From the NCBI GenBank assembly GCA_916048095.2, contig OU696595.1, positions 3,668,295-3,732,294 on the forward strand: a stretch of DNA of 64,000 bases, read 5' to 3'. The stretch comes from Sacculina carcini (lineage: Eukaryota; Arthropoda; Thecostraca; Sacculinidae). Both the position numbers and the translations under genes were made by a program. A model generated the notes under the pieces. That model was not told where the DNA came from and made no database searches. It was given only the letters and a program-made list of their open reading frames with translations. The stretch's first letter is position 1. Every line of letters starts with the position of its first letter. Of this stretch, positions 31,260 through 44,377 are shown in pieces.

Positions 31260-32380
31260 TGCATTTTCATTCTGAAGTATTTATTAAGAATAGTGTGTGT
31301 TTTTGTGTGTGTGTATGTATGTATGTGTGTGTATATATATCAATGTGCATATGTCTGCGGTGTTATGCGCTGGCTTGGAAATATATTAAAAAAAATGTGA
31401 CAAAAATGAGTGAATTTCGAAGGAAATATTTGTTTGCTTGAGAAATACTATAATTTTATAAGTAAATCTGTTTATTTTATTGGCAATAAGATGAAATTTT
31501 GATCGGTATAGTTTTAGACATACAATAACACAAATATACGCCTACACACATAAAATCACTCGTACATAATATAAATTAGGAATGATTTTCATAATTGCTC
31601 CTTGTTATGGGAAAATTACAAGAAAATTAAAGAGAAATAATTTTGTTTTTAGTCAACAACAAAAAACCTGCACACAATAAAAATATTACTTATAAAAATA
31701 CTGTTTAATCAATGCAAAAAAACGAAAAATTAGAATGTTTGAATTTTTTCAAAGTTATTGAAAATTAGACGCATTATAGTTGAAAAAATAATTTTTGTTC
31801 AACTTTTTTTTAAATACTTAAATTTAATATTTTATAAGTTCCAAATATATATTACAAAATGAAAATGTACATAAATATTGAATTGTATTATTTAGCAAGG
31901 TAATATTGATAATAAACACATTCTACAATACACACATACACACATGTGTGACAAAATCGATGCTAAAATTAATTGGAAATTAATTTACCAAAATTTAACT
32001 TTTTTAGAGCCTCGCCAAAATAAGAATCATCCAAAACTCAAATGAACGCAGGAGTGAAAAGTTCGCGAGTGCAAAACGTAAATGGCTCAATTCTGGAACA
32101 TACTGGGTGCGATTTAACATTGAATATTTAAAATTAACATAGATGATTTTTCAACTAAATGTCACTGTTTCATAAGATGCCTAAAACTGCATGAAAAAGT
32201 TGTGTACGATATTTATTGAAAAAGTTATTAGGTTACCAAAAGTTACTTTTTCATCGTTAGGTTACTTTTTTGATTTTAGGTTACTTTTTAATCGTCAGGT
32301 TACCTTTTGTTATTTTTCTTGTTATTAGGTCACTTTACCACGAAGTTTGGTGACTTTTTGCAGATAAGAGGCACAAAAAC
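31260..32380. other. AT-rich spacer with TTAGGTTACTTTTT words
   Basis: Nothing coding. From 32225 to 32340 the word TTAGGTTACTTTTT recurs; more copies lie at 33855-33905 and 34018-34062. Confidence 0.5.
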
Positions 32381-32392
32381 GGCATATATATG

Positions 32393-32743
32393 CATCGGCG
32401 TAGATTTGTGTCGAGGCTCGGGGAGATGACAGCCATCATGCATTAGTGTTCAAAGTTGACTCAGTTGGTTAATTGCATGAGACCCTCAACTATTTTCACC
32501 CTATTCAATTACAACTCACACATACCTCAATTAAAAGTGTATTGCGTGATATATTTCTTCACATATTTATAATTTCTTGCATTTTTTGCGCATTGTCATT
32601 TGCCTTCTATGCTGATTTTGATGATAATATACCCAATGAGCTGAACTCAGCAGAATTCTCGGGGGGTATAATTGCATAATCATACCCCAGCCAATTTGTC
32701 GGGGTTATATATACCCCCATACCCCCCAGGATTTACGCCCATG
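32393..32743. mobile_element. MITE with imperfect terminal inverted repeats
   Basis: Left end CATCGGCGTAGATTTG and right end (other strand) CATGGGCGTAAATCCTG are inverted repeats with three mismatches in 13. The unit is 351 bp with internal runs of G and C. TATATG flanks it at 32387-32392 and 32744-32749. Superfamily not certain. Confidence 0.6.
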
Positions 32744-33570
32744 TATATGAGGATAAAATAGGAAAAGAGATGGAATATCAGGTCTGAAGATCAAGAAATG
32801 TCAAAATTTCTGCTGTTAGGATTTAGCAATTGATCTTCATCTTAATATCTATGGTACACGTTATTTAGAAGTGTTTGGGTACGCAGGATTGCGGCATTCC
32901 ATTTTAGGAAATGTCCACGAACCGGAGGGTGTCGTGAGATGTTTGGAGCGTGGTATAGTACGATATGTGATCTCTCTATACTAGATACTGCACTGTAGCA
33001 CTTGACAGTACGCATTTACTTGAACCGGAATTAGCACGTGATTTTCAGGGCGTGAGATAGCGCCATTTTCCCACGTTTGACATTTATAAGACTGTGAGCA
33101 CAGGGTGCTATATATGGGAGGACGGGGGCATTCACACATGCAGTGTTTACGCTCACACTAATATACAAGCTGTAGAGCGTGCTATTTGATAAAAAGTTCC
33201 ATTGAAACAATATGAAGAACATTATTGCGACCATTCCTAGAAATATTTACATTTGCAATTAGTGTATTTCACTTACATATTAGCTTTCCACTTTAAATTC
33301 CATTTTGTTGGTTATGCTCCTATTTGCGATGTTAACCAAATAATATTTAGTCACTTTTGGTGGTTTGTTGTAAAAATGGTACCAGATCGGAGAGAGGTTG
33401 GAAAAATAGTACCAACTCGGAAAGAGGATAGAAAAGAAGGACTGGTGTATTTTCTTCATTTATTCATTTATTGCGACACTCATCCACTACGTGGTTTTTA
33501 GAAGTATCTTACAACATAGATAATCATTATAGGTATACACAATAAAAGCATAGTCATACGTACCACTGTT

Positions 33571-33795
33571 TTGGAATAAAAGTTATTTCAAGTAGTTGGA
33601 ATAAAAGTTATTTCAAGTAGTTGGAATAAAAGTTATTTCAAGTAGTTGGAATAAAAGTTATTTCAAGTAGTTGGAATAAAAGTTATTTCAAGTAGTTGGA
33701 ATAAAAGTTATTTCAAGTAGTTGGAATAAAAGTTATTTCAAGTAGTTGGAATAAAAGTTATTTCAAGTAGTTGGAATAAAAGTTATTTCAAGTAG
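33571..33795. repeat. Perfect minisatellite, nine 25-bp copies
   Basis: Nine identical copies of a unit beginning TTGGAATAAAAGTTATTTC. The lack of any mismatch points to recent expansion or ongoing homogenisation. Each unit carries AATAAA on the plus strand. Confidence 0.95.
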
Positions 33796-33907
33796 TTTCT
33801 TCCTTCAGAACTGCAAAAAATCGACCTTTTTTGAAGGAAGTTCGTTTTACGAAGATTAGGTTATTTTAGGTTACTTTTTTATTGGCTATTAAGCTACTTT
33901 TTTAGGC

Positions 33908-33990
33908 TCACAAACAAACAACAAACAAACCGTGTATTTCATATAGCACACTAATCAGCAAAGGCGTGATAAACATGTGATAAAGCGATA
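33908..33990 (-). mobile_element. Retroposon 3' end, minus strand, (TTTG)n tail
   Basis: Minus strand GTGTGCTATATGAAATACAC followed by TTTG/TTG repeats, similar to 22775-22865. Confidence 0.5.
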
Positions 33991-34149
33991 TATAAGTAAT
34001 AATAGCATTGAAGCTCATAGGTTATTTTTAGGTTACTTTTATAGGTTACTTTTTATCGAAAATAAAGTTAATTTTTTCTGGTTTTTAGATTACTTTCTTG
34101 ACAGCCCTAATAATTACTTATTGAGTTATTAGGTTATCAAAAATGTTTC

Positions 34150-35360
34150 CTTTTCATCATTCATTCATATATTTTTCCAGCCTTCATGTCAACAGAATAA
34201 AAATATGTCATCAAACCAGAACTGAAATGTCAATTGAAGCTAAATAGCTTGTGTTGCCTGGGTTAAATCAAATTGTTAATACGATGCAATACATACACGC
34301 TCACATATCATCATATTCATACATTCACTAACTTACTCATCTAAACACTGATAAATATATCATGCACACAATCACACAATCACACTCATACACACTAATA
34401 CAGATAATTGACATTATGTTTATAAGTAGCATTTTAAATTTGATGTTATTTTTACTGATTTTTGGTTAATTTTTTACATTGTTATATGTATATGGGTGAT
34501 TGGGTTACGGATTTGGGTTTTTGCAGTTAATAAATTGTTTTTTAAATGAATAAAATTAACAGAAGATAATATAATAGACAAAAACCAAACGGAGAAACAT
34601 TTTGAGTCTTTATTAAAAATAAATGCTGCTCTAAAATTATAATAAAAATAATTATTCTATTCATCCATGTAATTCCTGAAATTTTCAGACATTTGATAAA
34701 GTAATATTTTCTTCACATTTAAAAAAAAAAATAGTTTGTGGATGTTTAGTATAATTTTTTAATGTACACGATTTTTATTTTGATATTGAATGCCTTTGTT
34801 TTCTAAATTTGAGCACATTTTTTAAATTATTTCAAGTTGACTATAAGTTTAAATGATTTTTAATTAGGCATTCTGAATTAACGTTTTGGAAAGTTACCTG
34901 CCAATTTTCCCAGGGAAATAATATATTGGACTTTATTGAAATTTGATTCGTGCTTAAAATATTATATCTTATATATTAGTTATTTCAAATCTGCCCATTT
35001 TGGAAATTTATTTTTTTACTAATAGTAATTAACACACAATTCAAATTATTTTGCAAAATATCTTGAACACCATAATCCATAAACAACATCAAACTGTGTC
35101 GACAATTCGCAAATCTTTCTAGCATGTTTCTGTGTGCCAAAAAAAACCAACAAAAAACACCAACAAACATATGTTCAGTTGAACAAACATATGTGTGTGT
35201 GTGTACGATTTATGAGTTGATAAAAATTAGAGTATTTGAGTGATGGATTTATTTTCTATTCTAAAAGCGCATGCTGCCTTTGCAAATTCAGGAATTCTTG
35301 GGTAATTTCGGAGGAGCAGAAATTAAAAACCACACGCGGAAGTTGCGCAGCAGAAATCAA
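34150..35360. other. AT-rich spacer upstream of the modular gene
   Basis: No gene seen; the last 150 bp before the TATA box lead into the promoter. Confidence 0.5.
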
Positions 35361-35392
35361 TCAAGAACATATAAAAATTCGCACCACGCGCG

Positions 35393-35402
35393 TATATATA
35401 AG
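35393..35402 (+). promoter_or_regulatory. TATA box of the modular FN3-like gene
   Basis: TATATATAAG, 101 bp before the ATG. An alternative, ATATAAAAAT, lies at 35369-35378. The core matches that of the small gene at 29427, suggesting the same tightly regulated promoter class. Confidence 0.6.
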
Positions 35403-35502
35403 CACACACACTGACACAAATATATATTGAAGTTCTTGATTGTACTGCTTGATTGTAAAGCAGAAATCGCACCTGATTGCTGCTTGATCAAGAATTTTCG
35501 AT

Positions 35503-35554
35503 ATGCACACTTTATTGTGTTTGGGCGTAATATTGACCTACGCGGCACAATTAG
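35503..35554 (+). CDS. Modular gene exon 1: signal peptide
   Basis: First ATG after the TATA box. [17 protein letters not shown] is a signal peptide; cleavage after YAA or AQL is likely. Donor TTAG|GTAAGG, phase 1. Confidence 0.75.
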
Positions 35555-38500
35555 GTAAGGCTTATCTAAGCTAAATAAATATATCTGACAAGTATTAGTG
35601 TATTTATTGGTATCTATTTGTAATATATTCGATTTAACAGAATACTTGATACAATATTCAATACTTTCTGACATCAAATATATATCCGTGATTTATATTT
35701 ATATAGTTATTGATAGATATATTTTTATTAATTTTTGAAGGAATTCATACCAAATTTCTTCATTTTAACAATATGTACAATTGATTTAGATTTGAATGTA
35801 TTTTTGGGATATTTCAGTATTAATTTGGTTGTTTTAAAACATAATTTTAACTTTGTTTAATTTTTTGTATATAAATGGTTTAATAACGCTCGTATACGCA
35901 TGGTTTACTGAAATAAATTAATCGTGTCTCTTTTCGTGTCAGTGTGTGTCAGTGTGTGTCAATGTGTCAGTGTGTATCAGTGAATGTGTGTGTCAGTGTG
36001 TCAGTGTGTATCAGTGTGCCAGTGTGTGTCAGTGTGTCAGTGTGTAAGTGTGTCAGTGTTTCAGTGTCTTAATAAAATATTAACTAGTATCAATATGATT
36101 ATCATTCTCATAATAAATATAACGATTATGATTTTTGGTATTGGTGTGCGTGTATGTATGTATGTCCGTGTGTGTGTGCGTGTGTACGTATTTTTGTGTA
36201 AATAGCCCTAGGCGGACATTCTCAGAAAATCTCCATTCCCTACGGTACGCCGGGAGTTAGGGCTTTCGCCGTTTTCATTCAAACCGACAATGTCGAGCCG
36301 GAATTTTTCCGATTTGTTCCGACTTCCGGACACCGGATTGGCGACAGTATTCCGGTGCAAGTTCCGGATATAGTGCCGGGCCACCAGTATCGATACCACA
36401 TCAGTACTGTTCCATCACAAGCGAATACAGGTACTTGAGTGTCTAAATGCGTATACAACCTTCTGTGAAACTCGAATCTCCTATATTTTTTGTATTTAAA
36501 TACAGTGTGTGTATGTGTGTATGTATTTGTGTGTATTAGTGTGTATATGTATGTGTATGTTTGTGTGTATATTAGTACATATGTATGTGTGCGCGTGTAT
36601 GTGTGAGTGTGTGTTTTAATTTATTTCAAGTAAGTTATAGGAATGGTGAAATCCAAGTGAATTTTCAATGAATATTCACATTATTTTGCATGCTATTTTA
36701 ATATAGAAAAATCCATGATTTTTTTCACTCATTGAAATAGATTTGATCAATATTGCAAAAATAATACAAGAAGTGTCCAATGTTTTGCGCGCGGTATTTG
36801 TAGAATATTTTGTTCACAATTTACTTCAATTTTCGTAATAATTTATGAGGAAAAAAAATATTTGGTGGGAATATTTTGAAAAAAACAGCATTGGTCATTG
36901 CAAAGATTAACAAGTTACTGAAGAAAATATCTGAAAAATAGTTCAATAAATGTAATAAGAAACAATAAATTCTCTGGTAATATGCTATTTATAAATTGTT
37001 GGTATATGAATGTATTAACCAAGCTATCCAAAGGATATATAGACTAAACAATTTAAACATACACAATATATTAAACATTAACTTGTATATAGAAAAAAAT
37101 TGATTGGAAACAAATTCAAATGGAAAAATTTGAAATTTGAAAATTTTAAAAATCTTACATAAAACTATTTTAGATCTATTGAAAAATGTGCGTGTGTGTA
37201 ATATTTATTTTATATTTTTTATATTTCAGAAGTGAAAACTTCATTTCAAGGCCAAACCACAATCAAATATCGAATTTTCTTCAAAGATTTCGAATCTTAT
37301 GCACTCTTCAAAGCCCCGGCTAACGGAGGGGATTTGGAGTTTGTGCAGCTGAAGCGAATCTCCCCTGCGGAAACCTCCGCCGGTGTAGTCACCTTTTACC
37401 CGTCCAAAAATCTCCAAGGAGACTTGTGGTTTGTCGCTCCCGTGGCGAAAAAATCTTCCACAACAGGTGAAAAGTGTATAAATATTATTATTTTCATTTC
37501 ATTAATATTATTACTAATAATATTACTATTATCAATTAGAGCAAAATTAGTATAGGTGCTATTTTGGCGTTAATAAATTATAACTCTACTCGACTTATTA
37601 TTATAATTATTATATATGTTTATTATCAATTACACATATGTTGTTGCGTGTGGATTTGTGTATGTTTGTGTTTGTGTTTGTGTTTGTTTGTGATAATGTG
37701 TGTGTGTGTTTGTTTGTTTGTGTAAGTGTGTGTGTTTTTTTGTGTATGTGTGTGTGTTTGGGTGTGTTTGTGTGTGTGCGTGTGTGTTTGGGTATGTGTT
37801 TGTGTGTTGGTTTATGTGTAAGTGTGTGTGTTTGTTTGTGTGTGTGTTCCATATATACATGTGTTAATCAATGTGTGTATGTGTGTGTGTTTGTGTGATC
37901 GCAGATGTTGGCGAAATGCGATCTTTGATCCGTTTGTTTGTCAATTTCACCATAGTTGATCCTCAGATCAAACACTACGCTCTCTTCTATACCAGCGATC
38001 AAGATCGACAACATCCGGAGTTTGCGCGCACCATATCCGTCCAGCCGGATAAGACCAGCGTCGGATCTAGTGTGTCGTCGGAAGTGTCCGGACTCGAGCC
38101 GGATAAGCGTAGCTATCGTTTCTATCTCACCAATATTCCCAACCGGCCGAATGTTGGTAAGCTTTTCTCATGTCAACAATTTAAATTTAATCTAACAATT
38201 TTCAAAACTCTCAAAATGCTACTTAAATAATATAGGTGGGTTATTTGTGTGTGTGTCAGTGTTTGTGTGTGTGTGTCAGTGTGTGTGTGTCAGTGTGTGT
38301 GTCAGTGTGTGTGTCAGTGTGTGTGTCAGTGTGTGTGTCAGTGTGTGTGTGTCAGTGTGTGTGTGTTTCAGTGTGTGTCAGTGTGTGTGTCAGTGTGTGT
38401 GTGTGTCAGTGTGTGTTTCAGTGTGTTTCAGTGTGTGTCAGTGTGTTCGTTGTTTGTATTTATTCCAAACGACAATTTATTTACGCAAGTATGAAATAAA

Positions 38501-41500
38501 TCAATATTTAAACAAAGTCTATCAAATATCATAAATGGCAATTTAATAAGTGAAAATAAATATGCTGATGAATGCAAATACTCGACAACATCAAGAAAAT
38601 GCAACAAATTTATAATGGCATATATATATGACCTAAATTTAAATGGAACTTGGGTCAATAATTAAATTTATCATAAGAAAAAACATAATATAAGCCGTGT
38701 TAATAGGTAAAATATATCCATAACCAAATTTACTAGAATTTTTTTTCTCACCAATATTTAACTATAATTTTCTGTCCTTATATAATTTCTATATCTAATT
38801 ATTTCTAATTCAATTTTTTCTCGCAGAGCTGCCAAACGGACCTGGCACTGATTTGGTGAAATTTCGTCTGGTCGGTGGTTTTCAAACATCGTGGTACGCG
38901 TTGTTTGGCGCCAAAAACGCCAACAAATCGCCCGAATTTATTTCACTACTAAATGTAGGTCGCAAACCCACCGCTGGCGCCATCTATAAGTCGCGAGTTT
39001 CCACCGACAATTTCGGTCAATTCCAGCGCTATTTTGTCTGTCCAATCCAGCGTTACGTCGCTAGCATTGGTGGAGGTGAGGACAAATAAGCTAAACATCT
39101 AGCGCCATCTATACTTGAATTGAAAATATTCATTCAAGTGTGGTTGTGTTTAGCGCCATCTATATATTAATTAGATTTAAGTTTGTAATAATACATTTCC
39201 CCCAATCATTATATTTATTTGAACGAATATAAAACTTTCAAGCTTGTATATGAATTAATGTAAATCAATTATGTTGGTAAATATTGCGTCCATATAAAAG
39301 AAATATTCATAATCAATATGTACCAATTAATAAATATGTACTAACAAATAAATATGCGATAATATAGACAGGAAGTAAAATACAAAATATGGAATTTTTT
39401 GTACGATTGTCATGTGGGATCACCGCGGAACTTATGAGCTGAATCAAAATATTATTTCACGTGTGGTTCTCTTCAGCGCAATCTATAAACTAAATTACAA
39501 TTTTAATTTTAACTTCGATTACACAATGCCAACTATAATGTACACACACACACACATACGTTTTCGTAATTACAGTGTTAATATAGTGTGTATGTATGCT
39601 GGTGTGTTGGTATGCTAATGCTTGGGTTATAGCACTTCTGTATAAACGCGTGTGTATGAGTGTGTGTGTGTGTGTGTATTTATATATGCGTGTGTGTGTG
39701 TATGTGTAAACATTACATACCTGTTCAAATGTTCTCCCTATGTAGTATAAACTCAAACGGCGTTGGGAATCGAACTCGGGCCCCTTGGACGCAGAACACA
39801 ATCGCTAACCAACTGAGCTATAAGCAAGCCCTAGTACGTTAGATAAATTTGTGATTTTAACTTGCGCAAACACAAAACATTACATGTGCTTGTCTATGTG
39901 TATGTGTGTGTTTGTGTGTGTTTGTGTGTGTGTTTCTGGTGTTTTCCCATAGGAGAGGAAGAGTATAAGGTAAAATTTACCTGGTTGGATCAGAGCGCTG
40001 CGGGCTATGCCATTTTTTACGAAACCAATTCTGCCCAGCTAAGCTTGGCTAGTGTAGTAACCAAGCAGGAGATGATCTCATCTCTCGGAGGTCAACGACC
40101 CCAGGTTGGCTCAGAGGTCAGCGCGACAGTGCGACTACCCAAGCAGGATGGCTATGTATTTCACGTTCAACCGCTGCCTGAAAACGCCGGAGGGCAATCC
40201 AATGTCAAAAGTAAGTTGAATTTATTACTTAAAATAGTAAATTAAATTGTGTAATTATATTGAGTATAACAAGCTGGATATTCTCAATTCATGTTTATTA
40301 TATATCTTCGGTAAACAAATTCTGAAAATGTTGCGTTGATGATATCAAATAAATGTTATTAATGATTTTAATCTAATAATTGAATATGTGTGTTAATATA
40401 GACACAAATTAATGAAATATGTTCATGTTTAATTGCTCTTATATTAGATTGAACATTTTTTTGCATCATCACAACATCAACACAACGCAACATTGCAGTT
40501 TGTGCACTCGATTGCAATCGCTAATCAACATTTTTCTGCAATAAAAAATGGGATTTCGAAGGAATTTGTCGATTTCGTGTTGTATCTACTATATATGTAT
40601 GTATGTAAGTTTTTTAGTTACAATATGAAATGTCATAATATAAATAACATTAATCATTATAATAAGTTTCAATTTTCAATCAAGTTTCAATTTTCAATTT
40701 GATATTTTCATTTAATTTGTGGTTTTTTATTATTTTTTATAAAAATAATTCTCCGTGTGTGTGATTGGTAATTTCAGTGTTAGCAGGCGGGGTGGTAAAA
40801 TTTACCAATATGGATCCTTATATCAGTTATTACGCCGTGTTCAGCCTATCTGGCGATGGTACAAAATATCGCATGCTAACTCTGGTGAAAATGGGCGCTA
40901 AGCCTCCGCTGGGCGAGGTCCAGGTTCAAATCCCGTCGATGGCGAGTTCTTCCAGCAAACAATCGCTTCTAGTTATACCAGCCAAGCGACGAGAAGTTAT
41001 AGGTAAACTATTCAATTGGATAATTTCATTTAATTTATCGTTTATTTGTACTTTTAGCTTCTTTTTCCTATTATATTTTATCTTCCTGACTGAAATATGC
41101 CAATAGACTTGCCTGTAATTAATATGATGAATATATGATGAAAATAATGTTTATAGAGAAGATGGAATAAGTTGAAGAGAGGAAAATTTTCGACTAGAAT
41201 TTTCCAATAACTGTTTTCTTGTTTCTCTTTGTCATTTCAAGAATAAAAAACAACACTCATTAACTTTATAAAGAAACTCATACATTTTCACCATTTTGTG
41301 AGATCTACCTAGGTACTAATATAATTTCCTATAGCATATACACTCATATGAACATATATATCTGTATATCTGAGTGTCTATGTATGTTTATGTGTTTGTA
41401 TGTGTGTTTGTATGTACGCAGGAAGTTCATCGCTTCTAATTGTGCCCTCAAGATACGAACGAGGGAAGCTTCGTTTTACTGTTCCGCAAAGTGCCTTGGG

Positions 41501-44306
41501 CAGTGTGTTCTATGTGTACCGTGTAAAAGCCAGCTCCGGACTGCAGTTGGTGTCGGCAGTGAGCGGACAGAGACGGTACAACCTGCGTCTGCCCGGCCTG
41601 CCATCTAGTGGCCAAGTTCAGTACCTCGTCTCAGCCAGAATAATGGACATTGAAGGTGATATTACCCAATACAACACAACAACAGCGACATCTATATGTT
41701 TATTGTGGAATTCCCAAACTCGATCTATAGATGACGCCACATTAATTTCGCATTTTTCGCTTACAAATTGCCTAATTTTGTGAATAAATTATGCGTGAAA
41801 TTTACAGATTCAATTTTGCACGTTTACCGGACATATTTCAGCCAGCCCATTACTATATTGGAAACATATTTTTACTAGTTTAGCTTGCTCAAATTTCCAT
41901 ATGAAATCTATTTTGAAACGATATTGGGTTAAAAAATTTTGAAGCCTCTAAAATATATAAAAAAAATGCATACTAAATCTGCACCTTTCGAAAATATTTC
42001 ACAAAAACACATTATAAACATTTTCTTGAAATATGCACATATATAATGCGTTAGAAAGCGTATTACTAACATTATATACACATGTATGTGTGTTTGTGTG
42101 TTTGTGTGTGTATTTTTGATAGCTACCTCAACAATGATTCTGAAAACCCAAAGTATTTCATCCAATCAATGGCGTTTGAATTTCTGGGCCTCATCCACTC
42201 TTTCTACATCACCGCAGTCCTCTGCAATAAGTCAGTTTTACATTTACGGCGTCGACGCACACGGAGCGAATCCGCGTTTACTGAAAATAGTGACGGGTTC
42301 GGTGTCGCGACACCTGTACTCGGTACTCGTTCGACAATCGAGTACAATTGACGGCGGGTTCATGGTTTCCACCACTCCGATGCATGGTATGTGTTTATTG
42401 ATGTTTTTTGTGTTTGAGTAAAATACTCGGTAGAATTATAAATAAATTGATAAAATTGATGTATTGAAAAATTGATTTGAAGTGATTTTTTGTCAGTAGA
42501 ATAATCTGTAAAATGCAAAATTGAATTTAATTATACTTCATGCTTCTTTCAAATGTATATTTAAAGAAAATCAAGAATTTAATATAATTATTTTTGTATA
42601 ATAATTGCATATTTTTGTATGATAAATGAATAATTTAGTTTTGAATATATATGAATTTGAGTATTCACATGTGTATATGTGTATATATGCATATATGTAT
42701 GTGTTTATGTATGTGTACGTGTATGTATGTGTGTGTGTGTGCAATGCACATACACATACAACACAGGTGGCGGATAAAAATATTTAATGCTTCCTGATTG
42801 TAATTTGGGGATTTCACAACTCAACTAAAATTCTCAAGTCATACTTTCAAACAGTGAAAATATATTTTTACGATTGTAGAAAAATCAATTTTCACAAAAA
42901 TGAAAATCAAATTCAAAATACATAACTTGAAACAAATCGAAATTTTAATTCCTGCATGCCACTCAAAATGATTAAACATTGCAATTTCTCAAAGCAGATT
43001 TGCGACCGCTAAATATTGTCTAATTATGCTAATTTTTATGCCATTGCAATAAAAATCATTCAAAATCTACGAAAAAAATACCTACATTGAAAATTCTTTA
43101 ATTTATTTGGTAGGTAAAATGACCAAACCTTATGTGCATGTGTGTCTACATGTATGTGTATGTGTGTATGTGAGTGTGTGTGTGTGTCCGTAGGCGATTC
43201 CTCTACGTCTGTGATTCATGTTACCATGACAACTGTTGCCCAAGGCGGTGTTCAGTTGTTATGGAAACCAACAACGCATATAACGCATGGCCAAATATTT
43301 TTCCTATACGAAGTTCGAATAGATGGAACTTTACATTTGATTGCACGCATTCCTTGGACCAATCGGAAAGAGTTTACCTACACGGTGAAAAATCTCCAGA
43401 TTGGCAGCACTGTGCTGGTGTCGAGTGTTGCCAAACACAGCAGTAAGTAATCAAGAGTTATAGAAATTATCAACAATTTCATTAGTCAAAGTAATTTAGA
43501 AAAGAGTCACTTTTCAAAGTAATTTAGAAAAAAGTTATCTAATTACAGCAATATTCATACCTGAAATATCCGAAGCAAAATAAAAAGGGAAATTAATTGA
43601 TTTTAATATATTATCAATACAAAATGTATAAAATATTAATATGTATTGTTGTGTAATATTTCATAACTTTTACATATTGGAAAAAAGTATGTATTTGAGG
43701 GTGGTTAATAAAATAAATCCCCTTTTTAGTGTATATTTTCATAGTACTATTTGTATATTAATATTTGTAATTTTTGGATTTATCAATTTGTATGATAGAT
43801 ACCGCTCTTTATTACTGAAAAAACATTTATTAATTAGTCATTTAGCGATTCAATCATTATAATCTTGATTATATAATTATATAGTAAAATGTGTAGATAT
43901 TATGTGTATTAAAATATGTATATCTTCGTGTGTGTATATAATTGTATGTAAATTGTTTTGTATGTATATTGTGAATATTCACATGTATATTTAAATTACG
44001 CTATATATTTTGCAGCTAAAGCTCCAGTTATTACCGACATTACGACTACATCTTCGCATGAGCGCCAAGTCCATTGGGTGATGGAACAAACTAGTATACA
44101 GAGTATCGAGTACTTTTACATCTACCAACGCACCGAAACGGGACGATTAGTGATGGTCAAGCGAGTACCGGTCATATCTGGTCAGAGTGCGTACGAGTTG
44201 ATAGTGCCGGAACAAGTGGGCATATACGGCATAGTGGTGTCAACGTATACTATAGGTGAGTACTGAGTACTGAGTACTAAGCAACGAGTACTTTTGATAC
44301 ACCCTA

Positions 44307-44377
<71 letters not shown>

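Noticed and set aside
32225-34062. Interstitial telomere repeat (TTAGG)
   Set aside because: The motif is TTAGGTTACTTTTT, not tandem TTAGG or TTAGGG.
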